From Paracoccus sp. (in: a-proteobacteria) (GTDB taxonomy: Bacteria > Pseudomonadota > Alphaproteobacteria > Rhodobacterales > Rhodobacteraceae): a DNA stretch of 5,006 bases. The stretch covers positions 1-5,006 of the forward strand of contig JAPSIP010000142.1 of assembly GCA_031178645.1 (NCBI GenBank), written 5' to 3'. The notes beneath the pieces are model-generated. The model did no database searches. It saw only the letters and a program-made list of their open reading frames with translations, and was not told the origin of the DNA. How positions within the stretch are numbered: position 1 is the first letter of the stretch; every line of letters begins with the position of its first letter. The position numbers and the translations under genes were made by a program. Shown here in pieces: positions 1 through 5,006 of the stretch.

Positions 1-110
1 GTTTGACTTTTTTCGCGGAGCGTGGCACTTTCGCCACAGATCGGCGGGAGCCGGTCCGACCCGCTACGGATATCATCCCCTTCCCGGCGGCGAGAGAGAC
101 GAACCTTCGA
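1..110. other. Unassigned region upstream of a terminator; possible end of an off-window transcript or small RNA
   Basis: I recognise no protein family, tRNA or rRNA in this stretch. A TGA at 4-6 in frame 1 could be the stop of a gene that begins before the window, but one codon is too little to say. A 5-bp hairpin lies at 22-37 (GTGGC/GCCAC, 6-base loop) without a following T run. TATCAT at 71-76 matches five of six bases of a -10 box but has no clear -35 partner. TTGACT at 3-8 looks like a -35 box but has no good -10 at the right distance. Because an intrinsic terminator follows directly, some + strand transcript passes through here. Whether it is the 3' UTR of an off-window gene or a short RNA of its own cannot be settled from the sequence. 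Confidence 0.4.
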
Positions 111-140
111 GCGCCCGGTCCCTGCACCGGGCGCTTTTTT
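111..140 (+). terminator. Rho-independent terminator before xth
   Basis: A perfect 9-bp GC-rich stem (GCGCCCGGT at 111-119, ACCGGGCGC at 126-134) encloses a 6-base loop and runs straight into six Ts (135-140). The T run exists only on the + strand, so it terminates rightward transcription arriving from before xth. It sits 35 bases upstream of the xth start, so xth probably needs its own promoter in that gap or is fed by read-through. Confidence 0.9.
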
Positions 141-175
141 GCGTGTGAGGCCCCGCGGCCTGCTAGAGCGCACAG

Positions 176-961
176 ATGTTTCGCATCGCCACCTGGAACA
201 TCAACTCGGTCCGCCTGCGCGAAGGGCTGGTCGCACGCTTCCTGACCGAGGAAGCGCCGGACGTGCTGTGCCTGCAGGAGTGCAAATCGCCGGTGGACAA
301 GATCCCGCTCGACCAGTTCCGGGCGCTTGGCTACCACCACATCGTCGCGCGCGGGCAAAAGGGCTACAACGGCGTGGCGATCCTGTCCAAGCTGCCGATC
401 ACCGACGCGGGCGACCGCGACTATGCCAGCCTGGGCCATGCCCGCCATGTCGCGGCGCGGCTGGAAAACGGCGTGACGATCCACAACATCTACGTGCCCG
501 CCGGCGGCGACATCCCCGACCGAGCGGTCAACGAAAAGTTCGGCCAGAAGCTGGATTTCGTGGCCGAGATGCGCGACGTCTTCCATGCCGACAAACCCGA
601 AAAGGCGATCCTGGTCGGTGACCTGAACATCGCCCCGCGCGAGGATGACGTCTGGTCGCACAAGCAGATGCTCAAGATCATCAGCCACACGCCCGTCGAG
701 GTCGACCACCTGCTGTCGGCCCAGGATGCGGGTGACTGGGTGGACGTGACGCGCCAGGACATCCCGACGGGGCTTCTCTATTCCTGGTGGAGCTACCGTG
801 CCAAGGACTGGCACACTGCCGACAAGGGCCGCCGGCTGGACCATATCTGGGCCAGCCGCGACATCGCCAATGCCGCGCATAACAGCCGCATCCTGCGCCC
901 CTGCCGGGGCTGGGAACAGCCCAGCGACCATGTGCCGGTGCTGGCCTCCTTCGATCTTTGA
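176..961 (+). CDS. xth: Exodeoxyribonuclease III (class II AP endonuclease)
   Basis: Cytoplasmic base-excision-repair enzyme. The family cuts the backbone 5' of abasic sites and removes blocked 3' ends using a divalent metal. At 261 aa it is full length for the ExoIII branch of the EEP (endonuclease/exonuclease/phosphatase) fold. The signature motifs are all in order: WNINS (7-11), LQE with metal-binding E35, KGYNGVAIL (62-70), NIYVPAGG with Y106, GDLNIAP (148-154, D149 and N151), RLDHIWAS with D222, and the C-terminal SDH (D251, H252). The catalytic set therefore looks intact. The ATG at 176 places the first motif at the usual distance. Its ribosome site is weak (GAG at 166-168). The 35-base gap behind the upstream terminator holds a small inverted repeat (AGGCC/GGCCT, 148-161) and only a poor promoter match, so a very short or absent leader is possible. 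The gene appears monocistronic, since a strong hairpin follows it. Identity is secure; whether it is xthA-like or a paralogue is not decided. Confidence 0.96.
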   Translation: MFRIATWNINSVRLREGLVARFLTEEAPDVLCLQECKSPVDKIPLDQFRALGYHHIVARGQKGYNGVAILSKLPITDAGDRDYASLGHARHVAARLENGVTIHNIYVPAGGDIPDRAVNEKFGQKLDFVAEMRDVFHADKPEKAILVGDLNIAPREDDVWSHKQMLKIISHTPVEVDHLLSAQDAGDWVDVTRQDIPTGLLYSWWSYRAKDWHTADKGRRLDHIWASRDIANAAHNSRILRPCRGWEQPSDHVPVLASFDL

Positions 962-974
962 CGCCCATTCACCT

Positions 975-1029
975 TGGCGCAAATATCCCACGGGGGGTCT
1001 GGGGGACGTGAAGTCCCCCAGCTTCGCCA
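975..1029. repeat. Palindromic intergenic hairpin element, probably a dispersed Rhodobacteraceae repeat
   Basis: The core is a perfect 9-bp stem (CTGGGGGAC at 999-1007, GTCCCCCAG at 1013-1021) around a GTGAA loop. An outer pair TGGCG (975-979) / CGCCA (1025-1029) could close it into a larger structure. The left shoulder includes GGCGCAAATATCCC, a sequence I associate from memory with extragenic hairpins scattered after genes in Rhodobacter and Paracoccus genomes. It starts 13 bases after the xth stop and has no T run on the + side, so it is not a classical terminator. It could still stabilise the xth 3' end or slow polymerase. The structure is seen directly; that it is a dispersed repeat is inference. 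Confidence 0.6.
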
Positions 1030-1042
1030 CCCGAAACAACCC

Positions 1043-1071
1043 TTCCCCTTCACGGCCCCAGCCCCCATATT
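1043..1071 (+). promoter_or_regulatory. Weak candidate sigma-70 promoter for the cnoX operon
   Basis: CATATT at 1066-1071 matches four of six bases of a -10 box, and TTCCCC at 1043-1048, 17 bases upstream, gives a partial -35. Transcription would begin near 1078 and leave a leader of roughly 33 bases carrying the GGGGAT ribosome site. An alternative TTGCGC at 1070-1075 has a poorer -10 partner. Some promoter is expected here because the hairpin element separates xth from cnoX, but this assignment is tentative. Confidence 0.3.
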
Positions 1072-1110
1072 GCGCCCAACAGTTCAGACCCGAACCTTCT
1101 GGGGATCTTC

Positions 1111-2025
1111 ATGACCATGCTCTTTGACGGCGCCACCGACGCACCCAAGCCCACCGACTTCATCAACGACGTGACCGAAGCGAACTTCATGGCGGAAGTC
1201 GTGCAGGCCTCGATGCAGGTGCCGGTGATTGTGGATTTCTGGGCGCCCTGGTGCGGCCCCTGCAAGACGCTTGGTCCACAACTGGAAGCCGAGGTCGCGC
1301 GCCACAAGGGCCGCGTGCGCATGGCCAAGGTCAATGTGGACGAAAACCAGATGATCGCCGCGCAACTGCGCGTGCAGTCGATCCCGACGGTTTATGCCTT
1401 CTTCCAGGGCCAGCCGGTCGATGCCTTCCAGGGCGCCGTCCCGCAAAGCCAGGTCAAGCAGTTCGTGGACAAGCTGGCGGCGCTGTCGGGCGATGACGGC
1501 GGGCTTGCCGATGCCCTTGCCGCCGCCGAGCAGATGCTCGAGGAAGGCGCCTTCGCCGATGCCGCCGAAACCTTTGCTGCCATCGCGGCGGAAGATCCCG
1601 CCAGCAACGATGCCTGGGCCGGCCTGGTCCGCGCCCATCTGGCCGCTGGCGATGCGGATGCCGCACAGGCGGCCCTGGACGAGATTCCTGCCCCCGCCGC
1701 GACCAGTGCCCCGGTCGAGGCCGCGCGCGCCCAGTTGCACCTGGCCCGCCAGGCCGCGAAGGCCGGACCGCTGGATGCCTTGCAGTCCAAGGTGGACGCC
1801 GATCCCGACGACCAGCAGGCACGGCTGGAATACGCCCTGGCCCTGCACGCCGCCGGCCGGGTGGATGAGGCCATCGACATCCTGCTGGACAGCTTCCGCC
1901 GCGACCGCGACTGGAACGAGGGGGCAGCCAAGGCCCAGCTTCTGACCATCTTCGACAGCCTCAAGCCCACCGACCCGCTGGTCCAGAAGGGCCGTCGGCG
2001 CCTGTCCTCGATGATCTTCGCCTGA
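1111..2025 (+). CDS. cnoX: CnoX/YbbN-type chaperedoxin (thioredoxin domain plus TPR region)
   Basis: Cytoplasmic two-domain protein of 304 aa. Residues about 17-125 form a thioredoxin fold with WCGPC (47-51) and the cis-proline loop SIPT (90-93, P92). Residues about 130-304 are alanine-rich helices typical of TPR repeats, ending in the family's basic RRRLSSMIF tail. Known of the family: CnoX binds unfolding proteins during oxidative stress, can protect cysteines as mixed disulfides, and hands clients to DnaK/J and GroEL/ES. The E. coli protein lacks a full CXXC and is not a reductase, whereas alphaproteobacterial members keep CXXC and show thioredoxin activity. This one has the intact CGPC, so a redox-active version is inferred. 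The ATG at 1111 has GGGG six bases upstream; the in-frame ATG at 1117 is a less likely alternative. It heads the four-gene operon, with the next start four bases after its stop. Confidence 0.93.
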   Translation: MTMLFDGATDAPKPTDFINDVTEANFMAEVVQASMQVPVIVDFWAPWCGPCKTLGPQLEAEVARHKGRVRMAKVNVDENQMIAAQLRVQSIPTVYAFFQGQPVDAFQGAVPQSQVKQFVDKLAALSGDDGGLADALAAAEQMLEEGAFADAAETFAAIAAEDPASNDAWAGLVRAHLAAGDADAAQAALDEIPAPAATSAPVEAARAQLHLARQAAKAGPLDALQSKVDADPDDQQARLEYALALHAAGRVDEAIDILLDSFRRDRDWNEGAAKAQLLTIFDSLKPTDPLVQKGRRRLSSMIFA

Positions 2026-2029
2026 TCCG

Positions 2030-2656
2030 ATGCGGTTCCGCTTCGATCTGCCCCTGCGAATCCCGCTGTTCCCCCTGGAGGGGGCCGTGCTGATGCCCCG
2101 GGCGCGGATCCCGCTGCATGTCTTCGAGCCGCGCTACCTCCAGATGCTGGACGACGCGCTGAAGACAGAACACCGGCTGATCGGCCTGATCCAGCCCGAG
2201 GGCGAGGGACTGGCAACGATCGGCTGCGCGGGCCGGGTGGTGGCCTTTTCGGAAACCGACGACGGCCGGCAGATGATTTCCCTTCTGGCCGTGTCGCGCT
2301 TCCGCCTGACCGAGGTGCAGGAGGGTTTCACCCCCTATCTGATGGCCGAAGTCGACTGGTCCAGCTTTGCCCGCGACCTGAAAGGGCCCGAGGAAGACAA
2401 GGGCATGGACCGCGACGCGCTGTTTCCGCTGCTGCGCCGCTACATGGACTCGCATGAACTGTCGACCGACTGGGACGCCGCCGCCGAGGCCCAGGACGAG
2501 GCCCTGATCAATTCGCTGTCGATGGTCCTGCCCTTTTCCTCGGGCGACCGGCAGGCGCTTCTGGAAAGCCCGACCCTGGCCGATCGTCGCGAACTGCTGC
2601 AAGGCCTGATCGAATTCGCGCTGCATGGCGGCGATACCGAGGACCGTTTGCAATGA
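2030..2656 (+). CDS. Stand-alone LON substrate-binding-domain protein
   Basis: A 208-aa protein corresponding to the N-terminal substrate-recognition domain of Lon (LON_substr_bdg, PF02190). It has no AAA+ ATPase and no Ser-Lys protease domain, and there is no room for them before the next gene. Visible signatures are [14 protein letters not shown] (11-24), [14 protein letters not shown] (27-40), LIGLIQP (50-56) and the IGCAGRVV strand (64-71), followed by a helical C-terminal half. No signal peptide or membrane segment is apparent, so it should be cytoplasmic. Such proteins are common in Alphaproteobacteria, but their function is not established. Client binding, delivery or shielding is a reasonable guess given the chaperedoxin immediately upstream. 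I see no clear ribosome site before the ATG. The start lies four bases after the cnoX stop, so coupled translation is likely. The start is supported because the conserved IPLFPL motif begins only ten residues in. Confidence 0.9.
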   Translation: MRFRFDLPLRIPLFPLEGAVLMPRARIPLHVFEPRYLQMLDDALKTEHRLIGLIQPEGEGLATIGCAGRVVAFSETDDGRQMISLLAVSRFRLTEVQEGFTPYLMAEVDWSSFARDLKGPEEDKGMDRDALFPLLRRYMDSHELSTDWDAAAEAQDEALINSLSMVLPFSSGDRQALLESPTLADRRELLQGLIEFALHGGDTEDRLQ

Positions 2657-2847
2657 CCCAAAGCCCCCATTCCGGCTTCGACCGCCACATGCTCGAGGCG
2701 CTTGTCTGCCCTGTCACCCATGCCACCCTGTCCTATGACGCGGGGCGGCAGGAACTGGTTTCGCAGGCAGCCGGCCTGGCCTTCCCGATCCGCGCGGGCA
2801 TTCCGATCATGCTGGTGTCCGAAGCCCGCCAGATCAAGGCGGACTGA
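2653..2847 (+). CDS. Trm112-like small protein (YcaR-type), zinc cysteines mostly missing
   Basis: A 64-aa Trm112p-like protein (PF03966). The hallmark segments are LEALVCPVT (14-22), LSYD (26-29), QELVSQ (33-38), [13 protein letters not shown] (42-54) and SEAR (56-59). In archaea and eukaryotes Trm112 activates several methyltransferases that modify tRNA, rRNA and release factors. In bacteria the YcaR-type homologues are less well understood and may also serve as small activating partners. E. coli YcaR carries CPVC and a further Cys in the strand equivalent to 33-38. Here only C19 remains (CPVT, LVSQ), so a bound zinc is unlikely and the fold must hold without it. From memory, alphaproteobacterial homologues often look like this. 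Its ATG overlaps the preceding stop as ATGA, with GAGGA at 2639-2643 nine bases upstream. Its own stop overlaps the rhomboid start. The partner enzyme is not encoded in this window. Confidence 0.9.
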   Translation: MTQSPHSGFDRHMLEALVCPVTHATLSYDAGRQELVSQAAGLAFPIRAGIPIMLVSEARQIKAD

Positions 2848-3518
2848 TGGTGGCCCACAGCGACCCCTTCGTCGCCGTGCAGGACAGCCTGCGGCCGCGC
2901 CTGCCGATGTGGGTCAAGGTCGTGATCGCGCTGTGCTGCGCGATCCAGGTTCTGACCATGGGCGCCGACCTGCTGGGCTATCCCATCGTGCAGCAGGCCC
3001 TGGTCATCTTCGGCGGCTTCTGGTCGCCGGTGGTCTGGGCCGGCCACGGGATCTTTCCCGGCCATGTGCTGACGATCTTCGTGACCTATGGGTTCCTGCA
3101 CGCGGGGCTTTTGCACCTGGGCATGAACATGCTGTCGCTGGTGGCCCTTGCGCGCGAACTGAACCGGTTGATCGGCCCGGCCCGCATGGCGCTTGTCTAT
3201 GCCCTGTCGCAGGTCGCGGCAGCATTGCTGTTCGCGGTGATGACCCCAGACGGCGGGCCGATGATCGGCGCGTCGGGCGCGATCTTCGGCCTGGCCGGCG
3301 CGCTTGTGGGCTTTGCCGCCGTCACCGGCTGGCGCCGCCGCCGCCCGCTGGGGCAGCTTTGGCGGGGCGTGGCGGTGATGGTTGTGCTGAACGTGGCGCT
3401 GACCGTGCTGATGCCCTCGATCGCCTGGGAGGCGCATCTGGGCGGCACGCTGGCAGGCCTGCTGATGGGCGGCTGGATGGCGATGTCGCGCAGCCCCCGC
3501 CGGTTTTCAGGCTTCTGA
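2847..3518 (+). CDS. Rhomboid-family intramembrane serine protease
   Basis: A 223-aa inner-membrane protein with about six hydrophobic segments (roughly 22-44, 73-89, 90-102 continuing into the core, 113-133, 139-160, 173-190 and 195-212). It has the rhomboid catalytic pair: GASGAIFG with nucleophile S143, and the histidine of EAHLGG (H197). The HLGMNM motif (H90, N94) supplies the oxyanion-hole residues. Rhomboids cut helical transmembrane substrates within the bilayer. Substrates cannot be predicted here, and some bacterial members act in membrane-protein quality control. The start overlaps the Trm112-like stop (TGATG) and has AAGG at 2836-2839, seven bases before ATG, so the gene is the last member of the operon. 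Its last 12 bases overlap the end of the convergent DUF2268 gene. The catalytic residues are intact, so an active protease is expected. Confidence 0.93.
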   Translation: MVAHSDPFVAVQDSLRPRLPMWVKVVIALCCAIQVLTMGADLLGYPIVQQALVIFGGFWSPVVWAGHGIFPGHVLTIFVTYGFLHAGLLHLGMNMLSLVALARELNRLIGPARMALVYALSQVAAALLFAVMTPDGGPMIGASGAIFGLAGALVGFAAVTGWRRRRPLGQLWRGVAVMVVLNVALTVLMPSIAWEAHLGGTLAGLLMGGWMAMSRSPRRFSGF

Positions 3519-4187
3519 CGGCGGCGGGTCTTGGTCCGGCGCCTCGGCCTGCCCTTCCGCCGCCGCAAGCCGGCGCAGGGCCTGCCGGAACGGGTCGGCG
3601 GGCGCAAGCGCCAGCAAGGCCGCATTGTCGTTCGGATGATGGGCCAGATGCTCGGCAACCATACGGTGGCCCAGGCTGTTGCCGGTCCCCCGCCTCAGGT
3701 CGCCCTTGCCCCCAAACCAGCGGCCATGATCGTAATCCTGCCGCGCCCATTCGTTCATCGCCTGCCGCATGGCCCCCTGCGCGGGCCGGACGGTATCTGT
3801 TCCATCCGGCTGCCCGCCCAGCACCTGCAGCACGAAATGCCCGGCCAGCCCCTCGCTGACCAAGGCCTCGCCCAGCGATCGGCCATAGCCGGGGCCGTTC
3901 CATCGGATCAGATGGGCCAACTGGCGCACCAGGGCGCGACCAAAGGCGTCCGGCGCGAACCGCACGGGATTCACCGCAATCTCGACCACACCCGGGGCGG
4001 GGCAATGGCCTTGAACCGCCCCATCGGCCGAACGATCCGACTGCGCGCGAAGGACCAGATCGAAATCCGGCAGATCGGCATGGACCGAAGCCCGTGCCAC
4101 CGCATCCCGGCTGGCCTGCCGGATTTCGGACAGGACCGGCGTCAGGTCGTGGCGCGCGTTCAGAAGATGGATGTGACAAGTGGTCAT
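3507..4187 (-). CDS. DUF2268-type predicted Zn-dependent protease with degenerate HExxH motif
   Basis: A 226-aa protein. Its N-terminus (MTTCHIHLLNARHDLTPVL, 1-19) and central block (RWNGPGYGRSLGEALVSEGL, 95-114) match, from memory, the DUF2268 family (PF10026, putative zinc metalloproteases). Other family-like stretches are VEIAVNP (68-74), EWARQDYDHGRWFGGKGDL (146-164) and NSLGHRMVAEHL (170-181). In relatives I recall, HELHH precedes the RW. Here that position reads RQLAH (88-92): the first His and the catalytic Glu are replaced and only H92 remains, with E107 and E112 still present downstream. Proteolysis by the usual mechanism is therefore doubtful, and a pseudoenzyme or binding role is possible. 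No signal peptide or membrane segment is seen. The tail beyond about residue 205 is Ala/Pro/Glu-rich and probably disordered. There is no clear ribosome site, and a promoter-like element ends six bases before ATG, so a leaderless mRNA is plausible. Family assignment is moderately sure; function is unknown. Confidence 0.75.
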   Translation of the reverse strand: MTTCHIHLLNARHDLTPVLSEIRQASRDAVARASVHADLPDFDLVLRAQSDRSADGAVQGHCPAPGVVEIAVNPVRFAPDAFGRALVRQLAHLIRWNGPGYGRSLGEALVSEGLAGHFVLQVLGGQPDGTDTVRPAQGAMRQAMNEWARQDYDHGRWFGGKGDLRRGTGNSLGHRMVAEHLAHHPNDNAALLALAPADPFRQALRRLAAAEGQAEAPDQDPPPSEA

Positions 4188-4193
4188 GGGCCG

Positions 4194-4223
4194 GGTATAT
4201 CCGGTCGCAAGGGCGCCTGCCAG
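4194..4223 (-). promoter_or_regulatory. Candidate leaderless promoter of the DUF2268 gene
   Basis: Read on the minus strand, CTGGCA (4223-4218) matches four of six bases of a -35 box. After an 18-base spacer comes TATACC (4199-4194) as a -10. The -10 ends six bases before the ATG at 4187, so transcription would start at or next to the initiation codon. That agrees with the absence of a Shine-Dalgarno sequence. The rest of the 153-base divergent intergenic (4188-4340) shows no strong promoter for the GNAT gene on the other strand. Confidence 0.4.
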
Positions 4224-4289
4224 CGGCGGCAGTAACGGCCAGAACCTGGTGCCGAAGGCCCGGCAAAGGGTGCCCGCTGTGGACCATGC

Positions 4290-4311
4290 CCGATCACATC
4301 TTGCCGATCAC
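4290..4311. repeat. Short direct repeat CCGATCAC x2 upstream of the GNAT gene
   Basis: The octamer CCGATCAC occurs at 4290-4297 and again at 4304-4311, 14 bases apart start to start, about 30-50 bases before the GNAT start. Spaced direct repeats like this can be operator half-sites, and the position suits control of the rightward gene. Two copies of an 8-mer in GC-rich DNA may also be chance. Confidence 0.3.
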
Positions 4312-4340
4312 CCTTCGCGCTGCAACCCGACAGGTTTTTC

Positions 4341-4808
4341 ATGACCGCCCTTGATATCCGGCTTTGCTCTGCCAGCGACCTGGATGGGCTGGGACAGGTT
4401 CTGGACAGCATCGACCTGTTCCCGGCCGAGATGCTGCCCGAACTGATGTCCCCGTTTCTTGGCGGCGACACGGCCGATCTTTGGCTGACCTGCCTGGCAG
4501 GCGGAACCCCCGCCGCGCTTTGCTTTGCCCGCGCCGAAAGGCTGACGGAAGGGACATGGAACATGCTCGCCCTTGGGGTGGGCGCCGACTTTCAGGGGCG
4601 GGGGATCGGCGCGGCTCTTGTCGCGGCGCTTGAGGAACAGTTGCGGGCCAAGGGCGCGCGCATCGTCATCGTCGATACCTCGAGCACCGGGCAATATGAA
4701 AAGGCCCGCGCCTTCTATGCCCGCAACGGATACGAGGAAGAAGCGACGATCCGGGATTTCTGGGCCGATGGTGACCACAAGATCACCTACCGCAAGACGC
4801 TTCGTTGA
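4341..4808 (+). CDS. GNAT-family N-acetyltransferase
   Basis: A 155-aa single-domain GNAT enzyme that would transfer an acetyl group from acetyl-CoA to an amine. The acetyl-CoA pyrophosphate-binding motif A is clear: strand NMLALGV (74-80), then QGRGIG (85-90) at the head of a long helix (91-103). Motif B follows as strand IVIVDTSS (108-115), then YEKARAFYARNGYEEEATI (119-137), the usual end of the fold. The substrate, whether a small molecule or a protein N-terminus or side chain, cannot be read from the sequence. The C-terminal DFWADGDHKITYRK pattern places it in a common unnamed proteobacterial subgroup rather than with RimI or an antibiotic acetyltransferase. The ATG at 4341 has AGG at 4332-4334, six bases upstream. 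It is transcribed divergently from the DUF2268 gene and convergently with ftsK, so it probably stands alone. The 60 bases to the ftsK stop (4809-4868) hold no clear terminator. Confidence 0.92.
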   Translation: MTALDIRLCSASDLDGLGQVLDSIDLFPAEMLPELMSPFLGGDTADLWLTCLAGGTPAALCFARAERLTEGTWNMLALGVGADFQGRGIGAALVAALEEQLRAKGARIVIVDTSSTGQYEKARAFYARNGYEEEATIRDFWADGDHKITYRKTLR

Positions 4809-4868
4809 TCGTCAGGAAAGGGGACCAGGGGCACGGCGGGTGACCGAGGGGGCCTTTGCGCCCGCCCC

Positions 4869-5006
4869 TTACACCTCGGGCACCAGCACCTCGCGCTTGC
4901 CGACGTGGTTGGCCGCCGACACTACCCCCTGCTCCTCCATCTGCTCGACCAGGCGGGCGGCCTTGTTATAGCCGATGGCCAGCTTGCGCTGGATATAGCT
5001 GGTGGA
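4869..5006 (-). CDS. ftsK: DNA translocase FtsK, C-terminal end (partial)
   Basis: The last 45 codons plus TAA of a gene that continues beyond the right edge. The peptide opens with [19 protein letters not shown], continues with [11 protein letters not shown] and finishes with [13 protein letters not shown]. This is the FtsK gamma winged-helix domain nearly to its end. In FtsK this domain reads polar KOPS sequences to direct translocation towards dif and activates XerCD to resolve chromosome dimers at the division septum. The N-terminal membrane part and the RecA-like motor lie outside the window. The stretch is intact, with no frameshift. An SpoIIIE-type or second FtsK paralogue has a similar tail, but the match to alphaproteobacterial FtsK as I remember it is close. 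Confidence 0.92.
   Translation of the reverse strand, partial: STSYIQRKLAIGYNKAARLVEQMEEQGVVSAANHVGKREVLVPEV

Noticed and set aside
23..38. TGGCAC at 23-28 as a sigma-54 promoter
   Set aside because: The -24-like TGGCAC is not followed by a TTGC-type -12 element at the required spacing.
48..66. GGTCCGACCC-like stretch as a tRNA T-arm
   Set aside because: No acceptor stem, anticodon arm or CCA end can be built around it.
1084..1848. Minus-strand open frame of 254 codons antisense to cnoX
   Set aside because: No recognisable domain; it mirrors the codon structure of cnoX, which is firmly identified on the + strand.
2702..3859. Long + strand open frame of 385 codons across the Trm112-like and rhomboid genes
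   Set aside because: Its product is Arg/Pro/Gly-rich without motifs, it is out of frame with two well-supported genes, and long stop-free shadow frames are normal in GC-rich DNA.
3322..4287. Minus-strand open frame of 321 codons overlapping the DUF2268 gene
   Set aside because: Low-complexity Gly/Arg/Ala composition in a different frame from the recognisable DUF2268 protein; a shadow frame.
4809..4868. Bidirectional terminator between GNAT and ftsK
   Set aside because: GGCGGG/CCCGCC can pair, but only around a 20-base loop and without a T run on either strand.

Overview
The window is GC-rich chromosomal DNA (by eye about two thirds G+C). Its genes are tightly packed and use G/C-ending codons. 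The closest protein resemblances I recognise are to Alphaproteobacteria, most likely Rhodobacteraceae of the Paracoccus/Rhodobacter kind. Pointers are the FtsK C-terminus, the CXXC form of the CnoX chaperedoxin, the zinc-less Trm112-like protein, and a hairpin element of a type I associate with that family. I see no phage, transposon, CRISPR, tRNA or rRNA signature. This looks like ordinary core chromosome.

Layout from left to right. Bases 1-175 carry no recognisable protein gene but end in a textbook intrinsic terminator (111-140). That terminator closes an unidentified transcript just before xth. Next is xth (exodeoxyribonuclease III, 176-961, +). A 149-base intergenic follows with a strong perfect hairpin and a weak promoter candidate. 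Then comes a compact four-gene + strand operon: cnoX (thioredoxin-TPR chaperedoxin, 1111-2025), a stand-alone LON substrate-binding-domain protein (2030-2656), a 64-residue Trm112-like protein (2653-2847) and a rhomboid intramembrane serine protease (2847-3518). The junctions are a 4-base gap, an ATGA overlap and a TGATG overlap, so translational coupling is likely.

The operon meets a minus-strand gene tail to tail (3507-4187) with a 12-base overlap of the coding ends. This is a DUF2268-type predicted zinc protease whose HExxH motif reads RQLAH. A 153-base divergent intergenic holds a candidate leaderless promoter for it and a short direct repeat. A GNAT acetyltransferase follows (4341-4808, +). 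At the right edge is the last 45 codons of ftsK on the minus strand (4869-5006), the KOPS-reading winged helix of the DNA translocase.

Functionally the middle of the window reads as protein quality control: a redox-active holdase, a substrate-binding LON domain without protease or ATPase, a small Trm112-like adaptor candidate and a membrane protease. DNA maintenance genes (xth, ftsK) flank it. The least ordinary points are the broken metalloprotease motif in the DUF2268 protein and the possible coordinated role of the four-gene operon. I found no convincing entirely new system.
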